Shown here: one piece after another, positions 1 to 9,500 of the stretch
Layout of the letters: each line of letters opens with the position of its first letter
Numbering within the stretch: position 1 is the first letter of the stretch
DNA from: Streptomyces albicerus
GTDB lineage: Bacteria > Actinomycetota > Actinomycetes > Streptomycetales > Streptomycetaceae
Direction of reading: 5' to 3'
Assembly: GCF_008905045.1 (NCBI RefSeq)
Contig: NZ_VWMY01000007.1
Span: 9,601 to 73,600 of the forward strand
DNA: 64,000 nucleotides
Position numbers and translations under genes: made by a program
The notes under the pieces: generated by a model
The model's database searches: none
Told to the model about the DNA's origin: nothing
Seen by the model: the letters and a program-made list of their open reading frames with translations, nothing else

Positions 1-1
1 G

Positions 2-136
2 CAGGTGCAGATCGGGCGGCTCGAGGTGACGGCCGCGGGAGCGCCTGCGGGCGGCGGGAGCCGCCGGCCGGCCGCCACGGGGCGACCGGGGGCGACCTTG
101 AGCCTGGCGGAGTACCTGGCGCGGGGGCGCGAGTGA
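2..136 (+). CDS. C-terminal end of a small CIS-cluster protein (partial)
   Basis: Only the last 44 codons are inside the window; the gene begins upstream. The visible peptide reads QVQIGRLEVTA, then an Ala/Gly/Pro/Arg-rich linker, then LSLAEYLARGRE and a TGA stop. A beta-strand-like IGRLEV segment followed by a flexible linker and a short LSLxEYL helix is, from memory, typical of a small unnamed protein just before the DUF4255 gene in actinobacterial CIS clusters. It sits 124 bp upstream of that gene, on the same strand. Its function is unknown. Codon bias in this frame is good, so I believe it is coding despite its short length. Confidence 0.6.
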   Translation, partial: QVQIGRLEVTAAGAPAGGGSRRPAATGRPGATLSLAEYLARGRE

Positions 137-260
137 GGAACGTACGACGCGCCGGAGGGCCCGGGGAACGGGCTGCCAGGCCCGGGAGACAGGCCGGCAA
201 GCCCGGGGAACGGGCTGGTGGGACCGAGGAACGAACTAGTGGGACTGAGGAACTGACGTC
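137..260 (+). repeat. Degenerate tandem repeats upstream of the DUF4255 gene
   Basis: The spacer between the partial gene and the DUF4255 gene is built from repeated GGGGAAC/GAGGAAC-type units. A 17-nt unit, gcccggggaacgggctg, occurs exactly at 159-175 and 201-217. A second unit, about gtgggac(c/t)gaggaac, occurs twice between 216 and 255. The last copy provides the GAGGA ribosome-binding site of the gene starting at 261. No ORF or clear promoter is visible. It may be slippage-derived or a structured leader. Confidence 0.55.
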
Positions 261-1211
261 ATGAGCAACGCACTTGCCATCGCCCACGTGACCCAGGCCC
301 TCGCCCTGCTGATCGAGGCCAACCTGCAGCCCGACATCGATATGGCCGTCAAGGTCGAGCCGCGCAAGCCGACGGCCGATCCGCCGGCCGAGCCCACCAT
401 CACCGTGTTCCTGTACCAGGTCACGCCCAACACCTCGCAGCGCAACAACGACCTGCCGACCCGTGCGTCCGACGGCACGCTGCTCAAGCGGGCCGCGGCG
501 GCGCTGGACCTGCACTTCCTGATCAGCGCCTACGGGGAGGAGACGGAGCTGGTCGGACAGCGGCTGATCGGTTCCGTGGTGCGCACGCTGCACGAGATAC
601 CCGTCCTGCCGAAGGACATCATCGAACTGGCCGGGGAGAAGCCCTACTTGGCGGGCAGCGACCTCGCCGAGGCGGCGCAGCGGGTGCGGTTCACGCCGAC
701 GGTGATGGACATCGACGAGACCTCGAAGCTGTGGGGGATGCTCCACCAGACTCCGTACACGCTGTCGGTCGTGTACCAGGCCGCTCTCGTCTTCATCGAG
801 GGCCGAGAGACGCCGGTGCCGGCGAAGCCGGTGGAGCGCCCCGCGGTACGGGTGCTGCCGTTCGGGGCGCCCGGGGCGCCGGTTCCGCCGGGCGGTACGC
901 CGGCGGGTGACGAGGGCAGGCCCCCGTCGGCTCCGGTGCCGGTGGAGGGTGGGACCGCGGGGAGCGCGCAGGCCGAGGAGACCCGGACACCCGCCAAGTC
1001 CGTGGCGAAGACACCGGCGAAGGCCGCGGCCAGGACGCCCGCGAAGGCGGCCGCCAAGGCACCGGCCCGCGGCCGTAAGGCGGCGCAGCAGTCCAGCAAG
1101 GGGGAGCGGTCCGCCAGATCCGCTCGTGGCGGCGCGGCCAAGGACACGGGTGCCGCCCCCTCCGCGGCCACCCCGACGGCCGGCGACGGCCCCGAGAGCA
1201 CGGAGAGCTGA
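261..1211 (+). CDS. DUF4255-domain CIS protein (Cis16/Afp16-like tail terminator)
   Basis: 316 aa. Residues 1-180 match the DUF4255 family: an opening IAHVTQALALLIEAN, then ITVFLYQVTPNTSQRNNDLP, and a closing TPYTLSVVYQAALVFI strand. In Afp/PVC particles the DUF4255 protein (Afp16/Pvc16) is the terminator or cap that ends tube and sheath growth. Residues 185-316 are a disordered Pro/Ala/Gly tail with a histone-H1-like basic stretch of repeated (K/R)TPAKAAA units (about 248-270). Such a tail is not needed for the core fold and may bind DNA or partners. The ATG has a GAGGA site 9 nt upstream. The next gene starts 6 bp after the stop, so the two are likely co-translated. Confidence 0.85.
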   Translation: MSNALAIAHVTQALALLIEANLQPDIDMAVKVEPRKPTADPPAEPTITVFLYQVTPNTSQRNNDLPTRASDGTLLKRAAAALDLHFLISAYGEETELVGQRLIGSVVRTLHEIPVLPKDIIELAGEKPYLAGSDLAEAAQRVRFTPTVMDIDETSKLWGMLHQTPYTLSVVYQAALVFIEGRETPVPAKPVERPAVRVLPFGAPGAPVPPGGTPAGDEGRPPSAPVPVEGGTAGSAQAEETRTPAKSVAKTPAKAAARTPAKAAAKAPARGRKAAQQSSKGERSARSARGGAAKDTGAAPSAATPTAGDGPESTES

Positions 1212-1217
1212 GGCGGC

Positions 1218-3311
1218 GTGACGGCGACGGGGGCAGGTGAGGACATGGGGACGTACGAGACGGGCGCGGCGAACGCGACGGCCGCGGCGGACGCACCGGG
1301 CGGCAGCCCGACGCTGACCGCGGAGATCCAGCGTGTCCTGGCCCGCGTCGACGCCCACGCGGCGCGCACGGCCGGGGCGGGAACGGGCTCGGGAACGGGC
1401 ACTGCTTCGGGAACCGGCACTGGTTCCGGAACGGGCACGGCATCGGAGTCCGAGGACAGCTCCGTCGGGAGTGACCGCGCCGGCCACCCCGTACAGCAGG
1501 CGGGCCCCGCGACCGCGCCTCTCGACGCCCTCGTCACCTGCTTCGGCCTGACCGCCTTCGAGCGGGACCTCGTACTCCTCACCGCCGCCTACGAGTTGGA
1601 CGCCACGACCGCCGCCCGCTGTGCCGCCGCGAGCGGTGACCCGCAGCGCGCGTACCCCACCTTCTCGCTCGCCCTGGCCGCGCTCGCCGAACCGCACTGG
1701 AGCGCGCTGACCCCGGTCGCGCCCCTGCGGCGCTGGCGCGTCGTGGAGCTGGACGACGACTCGCGTCTGACGCTGTCGCGGCTGCGGCTCGACGAGCGCA
1801 TCCTGCACTTCCTGCTCGGCTCGCCGTACCTGGACGCCCGCCTGCACGGCCAGTTGCGGCGCACTCCCGTGCCGGAGGAGCTGCCGCCGTCGTACGACCT
1901 GGCCGCGAGCCGGGTCGCCGCGGGCTGGACGACCGCAGCGCGCCCGGACGCGCCGCTGCTCGTCGAGGTCGTCGGCGGCGATCTGCGCAGCCGGGCCGAC
2001 ATCGCCGCCGCGGCGGCCGCCCGCTCCGGGCTCGGCCTCTACTCGATGAGCGCCGAGGACATCCCCACCGACCCGACCGAGCGCGACCGGCTGGCCCGGC
2101 TGTGGCAGCGCGAGGCGATCCTGCTGCCCGCAGCGCTGCTCGTGGAGGCCGGCGAACTCGACCGCGACCAGCACGCGGCCACCGACGCGTTCCTGGCCGG
2201 TGCCGCGGTACCCGTCGTCGTGTCGAGCCCCGATCCGCGGCAGACGGACCGGCCGCACGGCGAGCGGGTGGCCGTGCCGCGACTGGACGACGAGGAGCAA
2301 CTCCGCCTGTGGACGGGCGCGTTCGAGGACGTCGTCGACATCGGCGAGAGTGAACTGCGGTCCCTGGTCGCGCAGTTCCAGCTGCCGCCCCATGTCGTAC
2401 GTTCCGCCGCGGCGGCCGTACGCCGTGATCTGCCCAGCGAGGACGAGCCCGACCCCGTACGACTCGCCTGGCGGGCCGGGCTGAACGAGGCCCGGATCGG
2501 CATGGACGAGCTGGGCCGCCGTATCGAGCCGGAGGCCGGCTGGAACGACCTCGTGCTGCACGAGCGGCAGACGAGCGTGTTGCGCGAGATCGTCGCCCAT
2601 GTGCGGCAGCGGGCAACTGTCCACCAGGAGTGGGGATTTGCGGCGACCCTGCGCCGCGGCCTCGGCGTCACCGCGCTGTTCGCCGGCGGCTCCGGCACCG
2701 GCAAGACCCTCGCCGCCGAGGTCATGGCCAAGGAACTCGGCCTCGACCTCTTCATCATCGACCTCTCCCAGGTGGTCAGTAAGTACATCGGCGAGACCGA
2801 GAAGAACCTCCGCAAGGTCTTCGACGCCGCCGAACAGGGCGGCGCGCTGCTCCTCTTCGACGAGGCCGACGCGTTGTTCGGCAAGCGCAGCGAGGTCAAG
2901 GACAGCCACGACCGGTACGCCAACCTCGAAGTCAGCTATCTGCTGATGCGGATGGAGGCCTACCGGGGTCTCGCGATCCTCACCACGAACATGAAGAAGG
3001 CCCTGGACACGGCGTTCATGCGCCGGATCCGCTTCGTCGTCGACTTCCCGTTCCCGGCCGAGCACGAGCGCGCCGAGATCTGGCGCCGGGTGCTGCCGCC
3101 GCAGACCCCGGTGAAGGGCATCGAGCCCGAGCTGCTGGCCCAACTCACCGTCGCGGGCGGCTCGATCCGCAACATCGCCCTGTCCGGCGCCTTCCTCGCC
3201 GCCGAGGAGGGCGACCGGCTGCAGATGCGGCACATGCTCGCGGCGGCCCGCACCGAGTACCTCAAGCTGGAGCGTTCCCTGACGCCTGGGGAGGTCCGGG
3301 GATGGGTGTGA
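1218..3311 (+). CDS. AAA+ ATPase of the contractile injection system (Cis15)
   Basis: 697 aa. The C-terminal half is a classical AAA+ module: Walker A GGSGTGKT at about residues 490-497, Walker B LLLFDEADALFG with D548/E549, and an arginine-finger/sensor region around AFMRRIRFVVDFPFP. The N-terminal half resembles the winged-helix/ATPase-adjacent region found in Cis15/Pvc15 proteins. Pvc15 is thought to act in assembly or cargo loading and is not part of the mature particle. The opening about 70 residues are low-complexity, with Gly-Thr-Gly-Ser repeats (about 54-75). I used GTG at 1218; ATG at 1245 is an alternative that would drop 9 residues. The 3' end overlaps the next gene by 10 bp. Confidence 0.9.
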   Translation: MTATGAGEDMGTYETGAANATAAADAPGGSPTLTAEIQRVLARVDAHAARTAGAGTGSGTGTASGTGTGSGTGTASESEDSSVGSDRAGHPVQQAGPATAPLDALVTCFGLTAFERDLVLLTAAYELDATTAARCAAASGDPQRAYPTFSLALAALAEPHWSALTPVAPLRRWRVVELDDDSRLTLSRLRLDERILHFLLGSPYLDARLHGQLRRTPVPEELPPSYDLAASRVAAGWTTAARPDAPLLVEVVGGDLRSRADIAAAAAARSGLGLYSMSAEDIPTDPTERDRLARLWQREAILLPAALLVEAGELDRDQHAATDAFLAGAAVPVVVSSPDPRQTDRPHGERVAVPRLDDEEQLRLWTGAFEDVVDIGESELRSLVAQFQLPPHVVRSAAAAVRRDLPSEDEPDPVRLAWRAGLNEARIGMDELGRRIEPEAGWNDLVLHERQTSVLREIVAHVRQRATVHQEWGFAATLRRGLGVTALFAGGSGTGKTLAAEVMAKELGLDLFIIDLSQVVSKYIGETEKNLRKVFDAAEQGGALLLFDEADALFGKRSEVKDSHDRYANLEVSYLLMRMEAYRGLAILTTNMKKALDTAFMRRIRFVVDFPFPAEHERAEIWRRVLPPQTPVKGIEPELLAQLTVAGGSIRNIALSGAFLAAEEGDRLQMRHMLAAARTEYLKLERSLTPGEVRGWV

Positions 3312-3586
3312 GCAAGCAGCCCGCCGAGATCAGGGTGGACATCGGTGAACTCGTCCTCGACGGCTTCCGGGTGGATCCGGACCGGGTGTCCGCCGAGTTC
3401 GAGCGCGAGCTGAGCCGGCTGGTCCGCGAACGCGGCGTGCCGCTGGCGGCGGACGGCGCGGTGGCCGTCGACGCGCTGTCCGGGCTGCCGCACCTGCCCG
3501 CGGGGCTGTCCGCGCGACGGCTCGGCCAGGAGCTGGCGCGGGCCGTGCACGCGGGACTCTCCGGCCGTGGGGAGGTGATGCCGTGA
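3302..3586 (+). CDS. Small conserved CIS-cluster protein of unknown function
   Basis: 94 aa. It overlaps the ATPase gene by 10 bp and the DUF4157 gene by 4 bp (GTGA), so it is almost surely translationally coupled to both. The sequence starts EIRVDIGELVLDGFRVDPDRVSAEF and continues with an amphipathic, Arg-rich helical segment, ending in a helix LGQELARAVHAGL. No enzymatic motif or signal peptide is visible. Proteins of this size and opening (I-V-hydrophobic-LVLDG) occur from memory between Cis15 and DUF4157 genes in related clusters, and could be an adaptor or chaperone for the large neighbour. That role is inference from position only. Confidence 0.75.
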   Translation: MGVSKQPAEIRVDIGELVLDGFRVDPDRVSAEFERELSRLVRERGVPLAADGAVAVDALSGLPHLPAGLSARRLGQELARAVHAGLSGRGEVMP

Positions 3587-6500
3587 GTAACTCGCCGACG
3601 CAGGACGCCCGTTCGGACCAGGCCGCCGAACAGCGCCGCCGAAAGCGCAAGGAGCGCGCGGCCAAGGCCCGTACGCCCGAGCCGAAGGACGTCGTCAGCG
3701 GCGCCGGGCAGCCTCTCGACGTCGGCGTACGAAGGGAGTTGGAGGAGCAGCTCGGCCACGACCTGAGTCGCGTACGGCTGCACACCGGGCGGGATGCCGG
3801 GCAGCTGACGGAGCTGCTCGGCGCGGACGCGGTCGCGGTCGGCCAGGACATCTTCTTCCGCGAGGGCGCCTACCGTCCCGGCACGGCGGACGGCCAACGC
3901 CTGCTCGCCCACGAGCTGTTGCACACCGTGCAGAACCCGGACGGCCTCGGCGCCCTGCGCGCCGGCCGCGACCTGGGCGCGGTGAGCCTGCCCCAGCAGG
4001 CGATCGAGCGCGAGGCGGAGTCGGCCGCCCAGGACCTCGTACGCCCGGCCGCCCAGGAGGCCGCACCAGAGGTGGAGGCCGGCCAGGCCACGCCCGGCTG
4101 GCTGCGGTACGCCACCGTGGACGCCGACCGGAACCGGCTGGAGCAGATCGATCCGGCGACCCTCGTGGACCGCCTGACGAACTCGGTCGTGCGCTCGCTG
4201 CGCGGCGACCCGGAGGACCGCTCACGGCGTACGCGCAAGCAACTCGCCCGGCTGCCCGAGGAGTTGCTGGACGGAGTCCTCGACCGCCTGGAGGACAGGC
4301 TGCTCGGCTCGGAGCACGACCGGGTGCTCGATCTGGTCGAGGAGATCGAGTCCGAGGGGGACTCGGAGGAGCCCGACTCGTTCGAGGCGCCGGTCGTCGA
4401 GGCCGACGCGGCGGAGGAGCTGAGGTTCGAGCGGGCGAGTGAGCAGCGTTCGGCCGAGGAGGAGCGGGAAGAGGAGAGCAAGCCCGGTGCGGCTCCGGGG
4501 CCGGAGAAGGAACCGGCCGGTACGGAGGGGGCCGCCGGGTCCACGCCGGAGAACGGGAGCGCCGCGCCGGGTGGCGAGCGGGAGCAGACTCCGGGCAGCG
4601 GTACGGGTAGCGGTCCGGGCACCGATACGGGCACAGGGAGTGGCAGCGCGGGGCAGCAGCCGTCATCGCCTGAGGCCGGGCAGGCATCTGGCGGCAAGTC
4701 GGAAGGCGCGCAGCAGACCGGCGAGAAGACTTCCGCGGGCTCCGAGCAGGGCAGCAAGGAAGAGAAGAAGGAAGCAAAGGAAGACAAGGGGGAGAAGGGG
4801 GACAAGGGAAACGCGGCCGATAAGGCAGACAAAGCCGATAAGGCCGACAAGGACGCTGCCGACGAGCGGGACGCACCGGCCGCGAGCGAGGAGGAGTCCG
4901 CGGCCAAGAACCGTCCGGGCGCGGTCGACGCGCTGGTGGCGGGGCAGAAGGCGAAGCCGGAGGACAAGGCGGGCCGGCAGAAGTCGACGGGTACGCCCAC
5001 GCTCGGCAAGGACACCCGGCTGCCCGGTCCGCTCAGCAGGCTCGACGGCGTACGCAACCAGGATCTCGAAGGCCCCGAGGAGACGGCCGACGAGGACCCC
5101 TTCGGTTCCGGCAGCGAGTCGGAGGTCGAGGCCGGCGGCGAGGAGAAGAGCGCCTGGGACATCAAGCTCCAGCCGGAGGACTTCATTCCGGAGCAGGATC
5201 CCGACGTGTCCGGCGTACCGACCGCGGACGAGTCGGACCTCGCGTCGTCAGCCGGGGCGGCCGTGCCGTCGTTCTCCGCGCCCCCGGCGACCAAGGCCGA
5301 CAAGGTGCAGGCGGAGCGGGACGCGGAGGACGCCGAGGACGCGGCGGCGGAGGCCGAATCCGAGCCCGAGTCCGAAGTGGACGGGGGCGCCGCGCTCGCC
5401 GACAGGGAGCCGTCGGCCGGTGCGGAAGAGGGCGGTCCGGGGGACGGGCAGCTCGGCGGTCTCGCGTCGGAGCAGGCCGCAGCGCCGTCCGTATCGGGCT
5501 CTGTGCCGAAGGACCCGAAGAGCGGCGCCGACCCCAAGGCCGGGCCCGTTGCCGCGCAGACGGCGGTGCAGGAAGCCCCGGGCAAGTCCGAGGGCGGCGG
5601 TGAAGTAGAGGAGACGGCCGCCAAGGAGGAGAAGGGCACGCCGGCCGGTGGCGAGAAGTCCGGGGGAGCGCAGGAGAAGGCCTCTCCGCAGGCCGGAGGC
5701 GGGTCGGGGACGGCCGGGTCCGGGGCCGCGACCGGGCAGGACCAGAAGAAGGCGGATTCGGCTTCGGGTTCCGGTGCGGCGGCTTCTACGGGATCGGCGG
5801 GATCGGCGGGTTCTGAGGCCTCGTCGGCCTCAGCGGGTTCGGCGGCCTCGGCGGGCAAGGGCGAGCCGACGGCGGAGTCGCAGGCACCCTCGTCCGCACG
5901 CGACAGTCATGTCTCCGGCAGTGCGGCGGGCGGCGGGGGACAGAGCCAGTCGTCGGACGGAGGAAGCGGGGGGAGCGGATCGAGCGGGGCGAGTGCGCAG
6001 ACCCCGGCGGCGCAGGAGTCCGCGCCCGCGCCCGCGACCGCCGCACCGGAACCCACGAAGGCCCCTGAGGCGCCGGCCCCGGCCGAGCCCACTGTGGCTC
6101 CCGCGCCCGCGGCGTCCGCTGCGAAGGCCGCACCGGCGCCGAAGGCCAGGGCGGCCAAGTCGGCTCCCGCCGCGAAGGGTTCGCGCGGTGGAGGAGGCGG
6201 TGGAGGCGGCGGCAGCGCGGCCGTACCGGCCGCCAAGGGCAAGGGCAAGAAGGACTCGGGACCGGCTCCGAACCTCTCGCAGGTGTCTCCGGAAGCAGGC
6301 CTGTCCACCGCCTCGAACCTCAAGCCCCACAAGGCACTTGAGGCGATGGGCGGCGTCGGCGGCTCGGTGGACCGTACGGTCGGCGACGAACACAAGGCGC
6401 TCGCGGCCGCGCCGCCCTCGATGCAGCGCCCCGCCGGCGCGCCCCAGACCCTTCAGGGCAAGCCGAAGGCCGACGCCCCGGCCCAGTACGCCCAGGACCC

Positions 6501-9500
6501 GGCGCAGAAGTCCGAGGCCCCCGAGGAGGAGAAGGCCGAGGTCAAGGGCGCCAAGGAGCCCGAGGGGCAGATCGAGGCCGAGAAGGCGGAGGAGCCGGGC
6601 GGCTGGGACACCTTCAAGATGGCCCTGGGCTTCGGCATCGGCTGGATCGCGGACAAGCTCGGCTTCGAGGTGGATGCGCAGGAACTGGCCGCCAAGTTCG
6701 CCGGGCTGCCGACGAAGGACGAGGCGCTCAAGCAGGCCCAGGCGGGCAACGCGCCGGGTGTGGAGCTGCAGGGTGACGCGGAGCAGACGGCCGGCGAACA
6801 GGGCGCCGCGGTCGACACCAAGGGCCAGGAGACCGTCACGACGGGCCGGGACGACGCGGCCCGCCCGATGGGCGAGAACCAGGTCTACCCCGACGCTCCC
6901 AAGGAGCAGCTGAAGGCGAAGGTGCCCGGCCAGGACGGCGGCAAGGGTGGTGTGCCAGAGGGCGGCGCGTCTACGGGAGCCGTACCTCCGGAGGCCGCCT
7001 CCGAGGTGGCGGAGCACGACCGGGGGCCGCAGTTCAAGGCCGCGTTCAGCGACGGCCAGAAGGGCATGTCCGAGGGTCGGCAGACCAAGGACCGGGACTT
7101 CCGGGACTCACAGGCGAAGCACAAGCAGAAGGTCGACGCCGAGGTCGCGGCCAACACCGAGAGCCAGGCGGGCGAGCGCGAGAAGGCCCTGAGCGATGTC
7201 ACTGCCCAGCGTGCCGACTGGCGCAAGGAGCAGGACGAGGAGCTCAAGAACCTCGGTACGAAGAAGACGGACCGGCACGAGAAGGTCCGCAAGGACGTCC
7301 AGGACAGGGAGAAGAAGACCGACGACGACGTCGCCAAGGAGAAGGAGAGCGGCGACAAGAAGATCCGGGACGAGAACACCAAGGCCGAAGAGGACGCCGA
7401 GAAGAAGCGCGACGAGAGCGTCAACGAGTCGGGCAACTGGATCAGCAAGGCCTTCGACTGGATCAAACAGAAGGTCATCGAGATCAAGAACGCGATCGTC
7501 CGCGTCATCAAATCGGCACGTGACGCGGTCGTCGGCTTCATCAAGAACTTCAAGGAAACGGTCGAGCGCTGGATCAACGAGGCCCGCAAGTTCATCGTCG
7601 ACGCGGTCAAGAACCTCATCAATGACCTGATCGAATTCGCGAAGGCGTTGGTTCGGGGAATCATCGAACTGGCCAACCGCATCCGGAAGTTCATCAGTTC
7701 GCTGATCTCGGCGGCGATCGCCATGGTGAACCGGCTGGCCAAAATGCTGAAGCAGATCATCACCGATCTGCTGAACGCCATCGGCAAATTGCTGAGCAGC
7801 ATCCTGAACATCTTGAAGAAGATGCTGCTCGATGTGATCAAGGCCGTGGTGGCGGCGGTCAAGACGGTCCTGGAATACGCCTCCAAACTCCTCAGCGCGC
7901 TCGGCGAGTTCATGCTCATCGCCGTCGACTTCCTGTCCGACCCCGGCGGCTGGCTGAGCGGCGCCAAGAACTCCGCGGTGGACGGCGCGAAGAACCACCT
8001 CTTCCGCGAGGTCCAGGCGGCCGTCAAGCAGTGGTTCCAGTCGAAGATCGAGGAGATCATCGGCATCCCGAAGGCGATGATCGACAAGCTCATCAAGGGT
8101 GGCTTCACCCTGGAGCGGATCGTCAAGGAGACGTGGGACGCGATCGTCCCCCAACTCCCCTTCATCATCGGCGAGCTGGTCATCACGAAGGTCATCGCGA
8201 AGATCATCCCCGGCGCGGGTTGGGCGATGGCGGTCATCGACGCGATCCGCACGGCGATCGGTGCCCTCAGCGAGATCCTGCGCGCGATCGGCGCGGTCAT
8301 CACCTGGCTGAAGGCGGTCCGGCAGGGCGGTGCGGGCATCCTGTTCGCGAAGGCCGTGGCGGCAGGCATCGTCGCCCTCCTCGAACTCGCCTACGAGTTC
8401 CTGCTGAGCGGGATCGGCAAGTACGTGGCGAAGGTGGGCCGCCGTCTGAAGGGCGTGGCGGCGAACATGGGCAAGGACAAGGGAGGCACGGGCGGCGGCA
8501 GGCCACCGGCGGGGCAGGGCTCGGACGACCGGGGTGGCAAGGGCGGAGACAGGAAGGCCCAGCCCGGCACCGAGACCAGGCCCACCACCGGCACGCCGAC
8601 CACTCGCCCGACGACCACCGCGCCGCGACCCGGTGGCACACCCGACCCGAAGAGGCCCGCGACCACCGCCCCGAAGAGGCCCGCGACGCCGGGTCCGGCC
8701 AAGGACGGTCCCGGTGCGCCCAAGGCCCCGGTCGACGTCAAGAAGCCCACCGGCAAAGACAAGAACGGCAGGCCGAAGGACAAGGAAGACGACCGGCCGG
8801 ACACCCGTCCGACACCGGCCCCGAAGCCCAAGCCGCAACCGGCACCCAAGCCGAAGCCGAAGTCCGAACCGGACACGCGCCCGCGCCCGAAGGACGACAC
8901 CACCACCAAGCCCAAGGCAGACCAGGACTCCACCAAGCCCAAGCCGGACGACAAGACCCCGGACAAGCCCAAGGACCAGGACCCGACCAGGCCCACGGGC
9001 AAGGACGGCGACAAGGACGGCCCCGGCAAGCCCAAATCCGACAACGACAGCCCCACGAAGCCCAAGTCGGACAAGGACAGCCCGGGCAAGCCCAAGTCGG
9101 ACAGGGACGCACCCGGCAAACCGAAGCCGGACAAGGACGGGCCCGGCAGGCCGAAGTCCGACAGGGACACTTCTGGCAAACCGAAGTCCGACAAGGACGG
9201 CAAGAAGCCCGGCAAGGACGGCCCGGACGGGCCGACACGCAAGAAGCCCGGCAGGGACGGCGACAAGCCCGGCAGGCCGAAGAGCCGGCAGAGCAAGGAC
9301 AACCGGAAGAAGGAGGAGAACTCGCAGGACTCGAAGGACGATCGCCTGCGCAGGATCGTGGCCCGCATCCGCCCGATCGAGGAGAGCAGGCTGCGCAAGG
9401 GAGTTACCCGGGAGGACCACAAGGCGGAGCTGGAGTCCATGCGGCGGTGGTACGGCCTCACCGAGCTCACCCGGCAGCACCCTCCGCGGTTCGAGGTCGT

